DNA from: Bacteroidota bacterium
GTDB lineage: Bacteria; Bacteroidota; Bacteroidia; Flavobacteriales; Flavobacteriaceae
DNA length: 39,570 nucleotides
Direction: 5' to 3'
NCBI GenBank assembly: GCA_029561105.1
Contig: JAKQJQ010000223.1
Location: forward strand, 1-39,570
The translations under genes were made by a program, and so were the position numbers. Positions 1 through 8,125 of the stretch are shown here, piece after piece; the stretch's first letter is position 1, and every line of letters starts with the position of its first letter. The notes below the pieces were generated by a model. The model did not search any database, was not told the origin of the DNA, and saw only the letters and a list, made by a program, of their open reading frames with translations.

Positions 1-146
1 AATTTCGCACGGCCTTTGATGCCAAAGTGAAATTGAATCAGCCCTTGCTGGATTTGCCTTTCTGCGAGAAAAACGGCAGTGTCGTCATTTTGAAAACGGA
101 TGAGGATAAAATCATCCTCAATTTTTATTTCTTCCTGAGAACCCAT
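1..146 (-). CDS. N-terminus of a divergent gene, probable AraC-type regulator (partial)
   Basis: On the minus strand an ATG at 144-146 opens a reading frame that runs off the left edge of the window. It starts MGSQEEIKIEDDFILIRFQN and stays open for 48 codons. The fragment has no DNA-binding domain, so the sequence alone does not prove a function. From memory, flavobacterial AraC-family regulators encoded next to hemA begin in a very similar way, and that is the basis for the call. It is transcribed away from hemA and a promoter-like pair of boxes lies upstream of it. If the call is right, it may regulate heme synthesis, which is inference. Confidence 0.45.
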   Translation of the reverse strand, partial: MGSQEEIKIEDDFILIRFQNDDTAVFLAERQIQQGLIQFHFGIKGRAK

Positions 147-184
147 AGCGATATTTTTTCGTATCTATTTTTGAAACCATGCGT

Positions 185-218
185 CAAAGTTATTTAGAAT
201 TGTTCTATATAACACAAA
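185..218 (-). promoter_or_regulatory. Candidate Bacteroidota promoter for the divergent left-edge gene
   Basis: Read on the minus strand, TAACTTTG (192 to 185) fits the -7 consensus TAnnTTTG, and TTTG (218 to 215) lies 22 bp upstream as a -33 box. The spacing is a little longer than the usual 19-21 bp. Transcription would start about 30 nt before the ATG at 146. Confidence 0.4.
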
Positions 219-341
219 TCGAAGTGCTTGATTTCAGTACAAATTTAAAAGAAATTACGGGGTTTCCCTGAAATTAGATTAAAAAATCGCACAGCGTTAC
301 AAAAAGTCCTTTAAGCGTTACTTTTATAATAGCTATAATGA

Positions 342-349
342 TAATTTTG
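342..349 (+). promoter_or_regulatory. Candidate -7 box of the hem operon promoter
   Basis: TAATTTTG fits the Bacteroidota -7 consensus TAnnTTTG and sits 23 nt before the hemA start codon. No convincing TTTG -33 box is seen at 19-21 bp upstream, so this rests on the -7 box and its position only. Confidence 0.4.
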
Positions 350-372
350 TTTCGCTTTCTAGAAAGTACACT

Positions 373-1629
373 ATGGAAAAAACAATCGCTCCCAAACACC
401 AATACTTCTACGCTGTTGGCTTAAGCTATAAAAAAGCAGATGCCGAAACCCGAGGAAAATTCAGTCTCGATGCGGCAGCCAAAACCAAAGTATTGCAACA
501 GGCAAAGGCGGCAGGTATAGAAAGCCTGATAGTGACCTCTACTTGCAACCGCACAGAAATCTACGGATTTGCCGAGCATCCTTTTCAACTCATCACTTTA
601 ATTTGCGAACACAGCCAAGGCACGGTAGAATCGTTCCAGAATGTGGGCTACGTATACAAAAACCAAGAGGCGGTTAACCACATGTTTCGTGTTGGTACCG
701 GGCTCGACAGCCAAATCCTCGGCGATTTTGAAATCATTAGCCAACTTAAAAACAGCTTTAACGAATCCAAATCTTATGGGCTCGTGAATACTTTTATCGA
801 CAGGCTGATCAATGCGGTGATCCAGGCGAGTAAAAAAATCAAGAACGAGACAGAAATCAGTACCGGCGCCACGTCGGTTTCTTTTGCATCGGTGCAGTAC
901 ATCATCCGCAATGTTGAAAATATCGGATCCAAAAATATCCTGCTTTTCGGGACCGGGAAAATCGGGCGAAACACCTGCGAGAATCTCGTCAAACATACCA
1001 AGAATGAACACATCACCTTGATCAATCGCACCAAGGACAAGGCCGAAAGACTCGCCGGAAAACTCAACCTGATTGTCAAAGATTATTCGGAGCTGCACAT
1101 TGAATTGCAGAAAGCCGATGTGGTAATTGTGGCCACCGGCGCGCAAAATCCCACCATCGACAAGGCGATATTGAACCTCAAAAAGCCGTTGCTTATCCTG
1201 GATTTGTCTATCCCTAAAAACGTCAATGAAAACGTCAAGGAACTTAACGGCGTGACCTTGATCCACATGGACCACTTGTCACAAATGACAGACGAAACCC
1301 TCGAGAACCGCAAAAGGCACATTCCCGCAGCCGAAGCCATTATTGAGGAAATCAAGGACGAATTCTTTGCCTGGACCAAAGCGCGCAAATTTGCACCGAC
1401 CATCCATGCACTCAAGGAAAAACTCAACGCCATCAAGGTTTCTGAGCTCGATTTCCAAAGCAAGAAAATAGCCGACTTCAACGAAGCACAGGCCGAAATC
1501 ATCAGCAACCGCATCATCCAGAAAATCACGACGCATTTCGCCAACCACCTTAAAGATGACAGCACGATTGTGGACGAAAGCATCGAATGGATCGAGAAGG
1601 TATTCCAAATCGAACCTTCTATCAAATAA
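373..1629 (+). CDS. hemA: Glutamyl-tRNA reductase
   Basis: HemA reduces glutamyl-tRNA(Glu) with NADPH to glutamate-1-semialdehyde, the first committed step of C5-pathway heme synthesis in the cytoplasm. The 418-residue length is normal. The N-terminal catalytic domain holds TSTCNRTEIY with the nucleophilic Cys58. ILGDFEIISQLK (115-126) corresponds to the conserved ILGExQIxxQVK segment. The NADPH-binding loop is GTGKIG (193-198), and a C-terminal helical dimerisation domain follows. The ATG at 373 lies 23 nt after a -7-like box, which supports this start. It is the first gene of the hem cluster, 49 nt before hemC. HemA is often controlled by heme, but nothing in the sequence shows that here. 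Confidence 0.97.
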   Translation: MEKTIAPKHQYFYAVGLSYKKADAETRGKFSLDAAAKTKVLQQAKAAGIESLIVTSTCNRTEIYGFAEHPFQLITLICEHSQGTVESFQNVGYVYKNQEAVNHMFRVGTGLDSQILGDFEIISQLKNSFNESKSYGLVNTFIDRLINAVIQASKKIKNETEISTGATSVSFASVQYIIRNVENIGSKNILLFGTGKIGRNTCENLVKHTKNEHITLINRTKDKAERLAGKLNLIVKDYSELHIELQKADVVIVATGAQNPTIDKAILNLKKPLLILDLSIPKNVNENVKELNGVTLIHMDHLSQMTDETLENRKRHIPAAEAIIEEIKDEFFAWTKARKFAPTIHALKEKLNAIKVSELDFQSKKIADFNEAQAEIISNRIIQKITTHFANHLKDDSTIVDESIEWIEKVFQIEPSIK

Positions 1630-1678
1630 TAAAGACCTATCTTGGCCTTACAAGCAAACGCCTAACGAATTATAAGCT

Positions 1679-2605
1679 GTGGCAAACAAAACCATACGTA
1701 TAGGAACCCGCGACAGTGAATTGGCGCTTTGGCAAGCACATACCGTCGAAAAAAAGCTCAATGACTTGGGCTATCAGACACAAATTGTCGCCGTCAAATC
1801 GCAAGGCGATATCATTCTCGACAAGCCGCTTTACGAACTCGGGATCACCGGAATCTTTACCAAAACCCTCGACATCGCCATGATCAACGGCCAGGTCGAT
1901 ATCGCCGTTCACTCGTTAAAAGACGTACCCACCGCTTTACCTAAAGGTATCGTGCAGGCGGCTGTTTTAGAACGGGCCGATGTACGCGATATTTTGGTAC
2001 ACAAAGGCAACCTTGATTTCTTGTCTGATGCAGCTACTATCGCCACGGGAAGCCTCAGAAGGCAAGCACAATGGCTTCACCAATACCCAAGCCATAGTGT
2101 GGTTGATTTGCGCGGCAACGTAAACACCCGATTGCAAAAACTTGCCGACAGCGATTGGAACGGCGCCGTTTTCGCCGCAGCAGGGCTCGAGCGCATCAAC
2201 ATCACGCCAGAAAACCATATTGCGCTAGACTGGATGATTCCTGCGCCCGCGCAAGGCGCCATGGTCGTCGTGGCGATGGCCGAAGATGAATTCTGCCGCG
2301 AAGCTGCCAGCGAACTCAACGACATCGAAGCCGAGATCGCCACGTATATAGAAAGGCAATTCCTCAAAACCCTCGAAGGCGGCTGTACGGCACCAATAGG
2401 CGCTTTGGCCCAATTCATTGAAGACGACATCCTGTTCAAAGGCGCCCTATTTTCACTCGACGGAAAAGAAAAAATCTACGTAGAGAAACGCGTTCCCATC
2501 CAGGATTGGAAAAAACTCGGTTTCCATCTCGCGCATGAAATCCTGCAAAACGGTGGCGATGCGATCATGAAGGTGTTGCGCAGCGAACTTAGACCCAAAA
2601 CCTGA
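1679..2605 (+). CDS. hemC: Porphobilinogen deaminase (hydroxymethylbilane synthase)
   Basis: HemC joins four porphobilinogen molecules into hydroxymethylbilane in the cytoplasm. The protein has 308 residues, as usual for the family. Key elements are RIGTRDSELALWQA (7-20), the substrate-binding HSLKDVPT with the catalytic Asp82, the arginine-rich GSLRRQAQ and LRGNVNTRL segments, and LEGGCTAPIGA, where Cys236 would carry the dipyrromethane cofactor. The start is a GTG: the next in-frame ATG would remove the RIGTRDS motif, so GTG at 1679 is well supported. No clear Shine-Dalgarno precedes it. The stop overlaps the hemD start by one base (TGATG), which suggests translational coupling. Confidence 0.97.
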   Translation: MANKTIRIGTRDSELALWQAHTVEKKLNDLGYQTQIVAVKSQGDIILDKPLYELGITGIFTKTLDIAMINGQVDIAVHSLKDVPTALPKGIVQAAVLERADVRDILVHKGNLDFLSDAATIATGSLRRQAQWLHQYPSHSVVDLRGNVNTRLQKLADSDWNGAVFAAAGLERINITPENHIALDWMIPAPAQGAMVVVAMAEDEFCREAASELNDIEAEIATYIERQFLKTLEGGCTAPIGALAQFIEDDILFKGALFSLDGKEKIYVEKRVPIQDWKKLGFHLAHEILQNGGDAIMKVLRSELRPKT

Positions 2606-3306
2606 TGGAGAATCCAATCCGCATTTATTCGACCAAAAAACTATTGCCCAACCAACGGCAATATTTGCTCAATGCGGGTTTTGAAGTCACCGAAGCCGAT
2701 TTCATCACCGTATCGGCCAAATCATTTGTCTACAAAAACACCAACGACTATTTGATTTTTACCAGCCAGAACGCCGTAGAAAGTGTACTCAAAAACAAGA
2801 AACTCGACCAGATCAAAGCCATCAAGGCCTTTTGCGTAGGCGAGAAAACCAAACAGTTGCTCGAGCAAAACGGTTTTGAAGTGGTAGCGTCATCTGATTA
2901 TGCGGCCGAACTGGCCTCCATCCTCTGCAACCAATACGCCAAAAGCAGCTTTACGTTTTTTAGTGGCAATTTGCGCCGCGACATTTTACCCGACGCCATG
3001 CAGCTCGCCCAAATCAAGAACGACGAAATTGAGGTGTACCAAACCCTGCTCACACCGCATAAAAACGACACCTATTCAGACGGTATTTTGTTCTTTAGCC
3101 CATCGGCTGTCGAGAGTTACCTTAAAAAAAACAAGATTACGCAGGAAACCTGTTTCTGCATCGGCAAGGCTACAGCCGAACTCGCCGAACACGTCACCGA
3201 GAACATCCGCATCGCCAACCAGCCCACTATAGAAAATGTCATCATACAAACGATTAATTATTACAGTCAAAAGGCGAAAGGCGAAAGAGAAAAGACCGAT
3301 GACTGA
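2605..3306 (+). CDS. hemD: Uroporphyrinogen-III synthase
   Basis: HemD cyclises hydroxymethylbilane with inversion of ring D to give uroporphyrinogen III. The family is weakly conserved. Support comes from position right after hemC, length (233 residues) and typical segments such as DYLIFTSQNAVESVLKNKK near 49-67, FCVGEKTKQLLEQNGFEV and ILFFSPSAVESYL near 160-172. The gene starts inside the hemC stop codon. The last 13 residues (SQKAKGEREKTDD) are charged and encoded by five 7-bp repeat units (3265-3299), so the true catalytic domain ends near residue 220 and the tail looks like a repeat-derived extension. Confidence 0.9.
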   Translation: MENPIRIYSTKKLLPNQRQYLLNAGFEVTEADFITVSAKSFVYKNTNDYLIFTSQNAVESVLKNKKLDQIKAIKAFCVGEKTKQLLEQNGFEVVASSDYAAELASILCNQYAKSSFTFFSGNLRRDILPDAMQLAQIKNDEIEVYQTLLTPHKNDTYSDGILFFSPSAVESYLKKNKITQETCFCIGKATAELAEHVTENIRIANQPTIENVIIQTINYYSQKAKGEREKTDD

Positions 3307-3400
3307 CAATTCAACGATAACAATACAAAAATTAATAAACCAATAGAACAGATCGTCATCGCAAAGCAAGCCTTTGACTTTTGACCTTCGACTTTCGACT
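3265..3400. repeat. Inverted pair of 7-bp repeat arrays across the hemD-hemE junction
   Basis: The left arm has five units of the AGTCAAA / AGGCGAA type at 3265-3299, inside the 3' end of hemD. The right arm has four perfect-register units, TTTGACT, TTTGACC, TTCGACT, TTCGACT, at 3373-3400, ending exactly at the hemE ATG. The arms are roughly reverse complements, and the pairing continues inward as CGATGAC (3297-3303) and GTCATCG (3355-3361). The transcript could fold into a long hairpin between hemD and hemE. Related arrays occur at 26602-26637 and 28493-28520. Confidence 0.75.
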
Positions 3401-4423
3401 ATGAAAAACGACCTATTCCTAAAAGCCTTAAGAGGAGAAACCGTAGAGCGACCACCGGTGTGGATGATGCGCCAAGCCGGACGCTACCTGCCAGAATTCA
3501 TCGCCCTACGCGACAAATACGATTTTTTCACGCGTTGCCAAACGCCCGAACTCGCCGCCGAAATCACCGTGCAGCCCATCCGCCGTATAGCGCCCGACGC
3601 AGCGATTTTATTCTCAGACATCCTAGTGGTGCCACAGGCGATGGGTATAGAAGTGCTCATGAAAGAAAGTGTCGGGCCATTTTTACCCAACCCAATCCGT
3701 ACACCGCAGGACGTTGAAAAAGTCATCGTTCCCAACATTGACGAAACTTTGGGTTATGTCATGGACGCCATCAAACTCACCAAGCAAATGCTCAATGATG
3801 AGGTGCCGCTGATTGGTTTTGCAGGTTCGCCCTGGACGATTTTCTGTTACGCCGTAGAAGGCAAAGGCTCTAAAAGTTTTGATACCGCCAAAGGTTTCTG
3901 TTTTACGCATCCCGAAGCCGCACACGCGCTGCTCCAAAAAATCACCGATACGACGATCGCTTACCTCAAAAAGAAAGTAGAGGCCGGCGTGAATGCCGTG
4001 CAAATTTTCGATTCATGGGGCGGCATGTTATCGCCGGTGGATTATCAGGAATTTTCCTGGAAATATATCAACCAGATTGTCGAGGCACTCGCGCCGCATA
4101 CCCATGTGATCGTGTTTGGTAAAGGCTGTTGGTTTGCGCTGGGTGAAATGGGCAAATCCAAAGCGTCGGCGCTGGGTGTTGATTGGACTTGTTCGCCACG
4201 AAACGCACGTTATTTGTCGGGCGGGAACATTACTTTGCAGGGTAATTTTGATCCGTCAAGGTTGTTGTCACCAATCCCAACCATCAAAAAAATGGTGCAC
4301 CAGATGATCGACGAATTCGGCAAAGACAAATACATCGTAAACCTCGGGCATGGCATTTTGCCTAATATTCCCGTAGATCATGCTAAGGCATTCATTGATG
4401 CGGTGAAAGAATATAACAGTTGA
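3401..4423 (+). CDS. hemE: Uroporphyrinogen decarboxylase
   Basis: HemE removes four carboxyl groups from uroporphyrinogen III to give coproporphyrinogen III. The start at 3401 gives 340 residues and the normal beginning [11 protein letters not shown] longer frame from 3374 would translate the 7-bp repeats, so it is not used. Conserved motifs are [15 protein letters not shown] (18-32), with the arginines that bind the substrate carboxyls, [14 protein letters not shown] with the catalytic Asp, [28 protein letters not shown] and the C-terminal FNLGHGILP-type segment ([15 protein letters not shown]). The gene follows hemD after 94 nt filled by the repeat hairpin and is followed by a GC-rich intergenic element. 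Confidence 0.97.
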   Translation: MKNDLFLKALRGETVERPPVWMMRQAGRYLPEFIALRDKYDFFTRCQTPELAAEITVQPIRRIAPDAAILFSDILVVPQAMGIEVLMKESVGPFLPNPIRTPQDVEKVIVPNIDETLGYVMDAIKLTKQMLNDEVPLIGFAGSPWTIFCYAVEGKGSKSFDTAKGFCFTHPEAAHALLQKITDTTIAYLKKKVEAGVNAVQIFDSWGGMLSPVDYQEFSWKYINQIVEALAPHTHVIVFGKGCWFALGEMGKSKASALGVDWTCSPRNARYLSGGNITLQGNFDPSRLLSPIPTIKKMVHQMIDEFGKDKYIVNLGHGILPNIPVDHAKAFIDAVKEYNS

Positions 4424-4442
4424 TAATTAACAATTCATAATT

Positions 4443-4509
4443 GGGCGTGCCCCTGCGGGTCAGGCTGTACGCGGTGCACGGCACCTTGCTGCCATCCTTC
4501 ACGCAAACC
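4443..4509. repeat. GC-rich intergenic element, possible interspersed repeat
   Basis: After the AT-rich hemE 3' flank, a GC-rich block starts GGGCGTGCCCCTGCGGGTCA and ends near CCTTCACGCAAACC. It has no open reading frame. From memory, similar blocks are scattered between genes in flavobacterial genomes, but only one copy lies in this window, so repeat status is not shown here. Confidence 0.4.
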
Positions 4510-4548
4510 CTTGTAAACTGGAGCTTATCGCTTTAACAAGGGATTTTT
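4508..4548 (+). terminator. Possible terminator hairpin after hemE
   Basis: CCCTTGT (4508-4514) and ACAAGGG (4536-4542) form a perfect 7-bp stem with a 21-nt loop, followed by ATTTTT. The long loop makes it weaker than a classical terminator. If it works, the GNAT gene and hemF would need their own promoter or readthrough. Confidence 0.4.
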
Positions 4549-4591
4549 CTGGGGAGTCACCAAATAAATCGCAAAGGCCAAAGAATCGACG

Positions 4592-5134
4592 ATGACTTTT
4601 AAGAACTTCAACATAGAAACCATACAAAGCATCCAACCCGAGGAATTCCACGCGTTGGTACAGCAAAATAAGGAGCATATCCAAAAGACTTTTCCTGTAA
4701 CTTTAACCAGTTGCAGCAATCTTGAAAATACAACTGATTTTATCGCCAGAAATATTGAGAAAGAACAAAATCGCGATGGGCACCATTTTTACTTGCGCCA
4801 CAATGAAACCGGGAACCTGATCGGTTATGTGTGCATCAAGAACGTGAACAAAACGATCCAAAAGTGTGAGCTCGCCTATTTCATCGATAAGGATTTTGAA
4901 GGCCAGGGCATTATTTCTGGCGCCGTATCGCAGACCCTCGATTTTTGTTTCAACGACCTGGCTATGAATAAAGTGTTCATCTGTACCTCGAAAGTAAACA
5001 CCGCGAGCCAGCGTATTGCCACCAAGCACGGTTTCCGTAAGGAAGGCTTACTACGCGAGGAATTTAAAAACGGCGACGCCATCCTTGAAGACATTGTTTA
5101 CTTTGGCTTGCTCAAATCAGAATACCAACCATGA
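4592..5134 (+). CDS. GNAT-family N-acetyltransferase (RimJ/RimL type)
   Basis: The 180-residue protein fits the acetyl-CoA-dependent GNAT fold of the RimJ/RimL group. Visible segments are GNLIGYVCIKNVN (about 75-87), CELAYFIDKDFEGQGIISGA (about 91-110), which carries the acetyl-CoA-binding region in a modified form (Q-G-I instead of Q/RxxGxG/A), and TSKVNTASQRIATKHGFRKEGLLRE, the typical C-terminal NxxSxxxxxKxGFxxEG signature. The substrate cannot be told from sequence: it may be a ribosomal protein N-terminus, another protein or a small molecule. Its last 4 nt overlap the hemF start (ATGA), so it is translated with hemF and is probably a fixed member of the cluster. Confidence 0.85.
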   Translation: MTFKNFNIETIQSIQPEEFHALVQQNKEHIQKTFPVTLTSCSNLENTTDFIARNIEKEQNRDGHHFYLRHNETGNLIGYVCIKNVNKTIQKCELAYFIDKDFEGQGIISGAVSQTLDFCFNDLAMNKVFICTSKVNTASQRIATKHGFRKEGLLREEFKNGDAILEDIVYFGLLKSEYQP

Positions 5135-6033
5135 AAGATCAATTTTACGACTACATCCAGCAGTTACAAGACCAAATCTGTAAAGGTTTAGAAGCCGCCG
5201 ATGGCCACGCCCAATTTCGCGAAGACCTTTGGCAACGCCCCGAAGGCGGCGGTGGTCGAACCCGCGTAATCGAGAATGGCCACGTAATCGAGAAAGGCGG
5301 CGTCAATATTTCTGCCGTCCATGGGAAATTACCCGAGGCCATGCAGAAAATGTTCAACGTGGGTGAAGCCGATTTCTTCGCGTGCGGACTCAGCCTGGTG
5401 ATCCATCCCAAAAACCCGATGGCGCCCACCGTGCATGCCAACTGGCGTTATTTTGAGATGTATGATGCAAACGGGAATATCATCAACCAATGGTTTGGCG
5501 GCGGGCAAGATTTGACGCCGTATTACTTGTTTGAGGATGACGCCACGCATTTCCACCAAACCTGTAAAACCGCCTGCGACCAACACAATCCCGAGTTTTA
5601 TCCCAAATACAAAAAGCAATGTGATGACTATTTCTGGAACGCGCACCGCCACGAAGCGCGCGGCATCGGCGGGTTGTTTTTTGACTATTGCAAAGCGACC
5701 GATACGATGACCATGCAGGACTGGTACCATTTCGTAACCCAGGTGGGTGACAGTTTCCTCGACGCATATCTGCCAATACTAAACAAAAGGAAACAATTGC
5801 CCTATACCGCCGCCCAACGCACCTGGCAGGAAATCCGTCGTGGGCGTTATGTAGAGTTCAACCTCGTACACGACAAAGGCACCTTGTTCGGCCTTAAAAC
5901 CAACGGCCGCATTGAAAGTATTTTAATGAGCTTGCCGCCGCATGTACAATGGGTTTACGATCACCATCCCGAAAAGGGCAGTGAAGAAGAGCGGTTAATA
6001 GCGGTCTTACAAACACCAAAACCATGGATCTAA
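5131..6033 (+). CDS. hemF: Oxygen-dependent coproporphyrinogen III oxidase
   Basis: HemF uses O2 to decarboxylate coproporphyrinogen III to protoporphyrinogen IX. The 300 residues match the family length. Conserved blocks include FREDLWQRPEGGGGRTRVIENG (about 28-49), HANWRYFEMYD, WFGGGQDLTPYYLFEDD, HRHEARGIGGLFFDY with the histidines near the active site, and the C-terminal RRGRYVEFNLVHDKGTLFGL. The presence of the oxygen-dependent enzyme points to an aerobic organism; whether an anaerobic HemN also exists cannot be seen here. It overlaps the GNAT gene by 4 nt and the DUF4421 gene by 10 nt. Confidence 0.97.
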   Translation: MKDQFYDYIQQLQDQICKGLEAADGHAQFREDLWQRPEGGGGRTRVIENGHVIEKGGVNISAVHGKLPEAMQKMFNVGEADFFACGLSLVIHPKNPMAPTVHANWRYFEMYDANGNIINQWFGGGQDLTPYYLFEDDATHFHQTCKTACDQHNPEFYPKYKKQCDDYFWNAHRHEARGIGGLFFDYCKATDTMTMQDWYHFVTQVGDSFLDAYLPILNKRKQLPYTAAQRTWQEIRRGRYVEFNLVHDKGTLFGLKTNGRIESILMSLPPHVQWVYDHHPEKGSEEERLIAVLQTPKPWI

Positions 6034-6983
6034 GGCACTTTATTCCCGTTATTTTGTTCGTAAGTATTCCTGCTTTTGCACAGGATTCAACTTATGTACG
6101 CAATATCGACGGCAAGTTATCGGTACAGGTATTCGCATTGAACACCTCAAACGATTTTGTTTTCGATTATGCCAATGACGGTTTGCAAGTCAACTTGATT
6201 CCCAATCAGAAAACCACTGTCAACATTGGCGTACAGTATGATATTGTCGCTTTCAGTTTTGGATTCGCGCCGCAGATTTTTGCCGACAATCGCGACAATA
6301 AAGGATCTAAGATGATGTCTTTTGCTACGGCTTTGTATCCGGGCCGGCTCATGCAAAAGCTGGAGTTTTTCTACCAACGCGGCATGACGCTCGAAAATGC
6401 GAACAACACAGCCGCCGCTATTTATCTGCCCAAACTCAAATCGATGAAGATTGGCGGAAGCACGTCGTACGTACTTAACCGCAATTTTTCATTTCGGGCC
6501 GTTACGCTACAGAACGCCAAGCAACTGCGCAGCCAGGGCAGTTTTGCACCCGGATTGTCGTACTATTATACCAACCTCGATGGCCGAGGTGAACCTTTAC
6601 TGGGCAGCCGTGCCTATTTCATAGATGTGGCCGCAGAGATGGCCTACCATTACAATTGGGTAATCGGCAGGAATTTCCTGCTGGCCTCGGGGATTTCATT
6701 GGGAGGAGGCGTAAGCTGGACCGTGGATGACGGCAACCGATATACCGCTGCCATGTATACCGGCGGTTTGATGCTCGCGCCCGGATACAACGCCGAACGT
6801 TGGTTTGCCGGCGCGCAAATCAGGGTGCATTACAACGGGCACGACTCCGAATCGGCCGTAACGGTTGGCGATGCGGTAGGTTATACCACGGCATTCGTAG
6901 GCTATCGTTTTGATGCGCCCACTCTTTTAGAGCAACAGAAAAACAAAATCAAAGACAAAATCAAAAATAAAATTAAGTCATAA
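6024..6983 (+). CDS. DUF4421-like outer-membrane or periplasmic protein
   Basis: This 319-residue protein starts MDLRHFIPVILFVSIPAFAQ, a signal peptide with a likely cut after Ala-Phe-Ala. The rest is rich in alternating hydrophobic and polar residues with aromatic ends (for example SYYYTNLDG, AYFIDVAAEMAYHYNW), as in outer-membrane beta-barrels. It ends in a lysine-rich repeat, KNKIKDKIKNKIKS. The layout matches DUF4421, whose function is unknown. The start overlaps hemF by 10 nt, and the stop overlaps hemB by 1 nt (TAATG), so it is locked into the heme operon. A role in porphyrin or heme handling at the envelope is possible but is inference. Confidence 0.75.
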   Translation: MDLRHFIPVILFVSIPAFAQDSTYVRNIDGKLSVQVFALNTSNDFVFDYANDGLQVNLIPNQKTTVNIGVQYDIVAFSFGFAPQIFADNRDNKGSKMMSFATALYPGRLMQKLEFFYQRGMTLENANNTAAAIYLPKLKSMKIGGSTSYVLNRNFSFRAVTLQNAKQLRSQGSFAPGLSYYYTNLDGRGEPLLGSRAYFIDVAAEMAYHYNWVIGRNFLLASGISLGGGVSWTVDDGNRYTAAMYTGGLMLAPGYNAERWFAGAQIRVHYNGHDSESAVTVGDAVGYTTAFVGYRFDAPTLLEQQKNKIKDKIKNKIKS

Positions 6984-7975
6984 TGTTCCCACTACACAGA
7001 AATAGAAGATTAAGAACCAACGAATCGATCCGTTCATTGGTGCGCGAAACCTCTTTGTCACCACAAGATTTCATGCTACCTATGTTTGTCGCCGAAGGAA
7101 AAGATGTTAAAGTAGCCATCCCGTCTATGCCGGGCATTTACCGTCACTCGCTCGATCATACCATCCGCGAGGTTAAGGAAGCTTGGGATTTGGGCATCCG
7201 CGCTGTAAATATTTATGTTAAAGTGTCGGAAAATCTCAAGGATAATACGGGGAAAGAAGCCTGGAATAAAGACGGGCTCATGCAGCAAACCATAAAAGCG
7301 ATCAAGGACGCCGTACCCGAAATGATTGTCATGCCAGACGTGGCGCTCGATCCTTATTCTGTATACGGACACGACGGCATCATTGAAAAAGGCTATGTCA
7401 TTAACGACGCCACGGTAGACGCGCTCACCAGAATGAGTCTTTCTCATGCTGAGGCGGGAGCCGATTTTGTCGCACCATCCGATATGATGGACGGACGCGT
7501 CTATGCCATCCGCAAAGCGCTCGAAGAAAACGGCCACCACAACGTGGGCATCATGAGTTACGCTGCCAAATACGCGTCGGCTTTTTACGGGCCGTTTCGC
7601 GATGCGCTCGATTCGGCACCGGTGGATGCGACCAATATTCCCAAGGACAAAAAAACCTACCAGATGGATTACGCGAACCGAATAGAAGCCATCCGCGAAG
7701 CCTTAGACGATGTGGCCGAAGGCGCCGATATCGTTATGGTCAAACCCGGAATTGCGTATTTAGACATCGTGCGCGAGGTAAAAAATGCAGTAAATGTCCC
7801 GGTCTCAGTGTACCATGTTTCGGGAGAATATGCCATGATTAAGGCGGCTGCCGAACGCGGTTGGCTCGACCACGATCGCATTATGATTGAACAATTAATG
7901 TGTATCAAACGCGCAGGCGCCAGCATTATTTCTACCTATTTTGCCAAAGAGGCTTCGGTGTTTTTGAACAAATAG
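6983..7975 (+). CDS. hemB: Delta-aminolevulinic acid dehydratase (porphobilinogen synthase)
   Basis: HemB condenses two 5-aminolevulinate molecules to porphobilinogen. The protein has 330 residues. The two Schiff-base lysines are visible: Lys196 in MSYAAKYASAFYGPFRDAL and Lys254 in VMVKPGIAYLDIV. The metal-binding stretch reads DVALDPYSVYGHDG (119-132). It has Asp where zinc enzymes have Cys (DVCLCxYTxHGHCG), so this is a magnesium-type enzyme. It closes the hem cluster although it acts before hemC in the pathway. About 150 nt of non-coding DNA follow before the cytochrome gene. Confidence 0.97.
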   Translation: MFPLHRNRRLRTNESIRSLVRETSLSPQDFMLPMFVAEGKDVKVAIPSMPGIYRHSLDHTIREVKEAWDLGIRAVNIYVKVSENLKDNTGKEAWNKDGLMQQTIKAIKDAVPEMIVMPDVALDPYSVYGHDGIIEKGYVINDATVDALTRMSLSHAEAGADFVAPSDMMDGRVYAIRKALEENGHHNVGIMSYAAKYASAFYGPFRDALDSAPVDATNIPKDKKTYQMDYANRIEAIREALDDVAEGADIVMVKPGIAYLDIVREVKNAVNVPVSVYHVSGEYAMIKAAAERGWLDHDRIMIEQLMCIKRAGASIISTYFAKEASVFLNK

Positions 7976-8125
7976 TTTTTTTTGAAGATTTTCTGCAGCG
8001 GAGGTATCGGATGGAATGTTAACTTGCCTCTGGGGAGGGGAGGCTGTGGTCCCTAACAAATTTAATCCGAATCGATATGCAGAATTTCTGGAATATTTAT
8101 TAAAAAATTTCAATACCAAATTCAA

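Noticed and set aside
598-1275. 225-codon minus-strand frame inside hemA
   Set aside because: It lies fully opposite a gene with clear HemA motifs, resembles no family and is typical of an antisense shadow in GC-biased coding DNA.
3265-3400. Possible CRISPR array because of short repeats
   Set aside because: Units are 7 bp, without spacers or cas genes.
7976-8125. Hidden gene or RNA between hemB and the cytochrome gene
   Set aside because: No frame, stable hairpin or known RNA motif was seen in these 150 nt.
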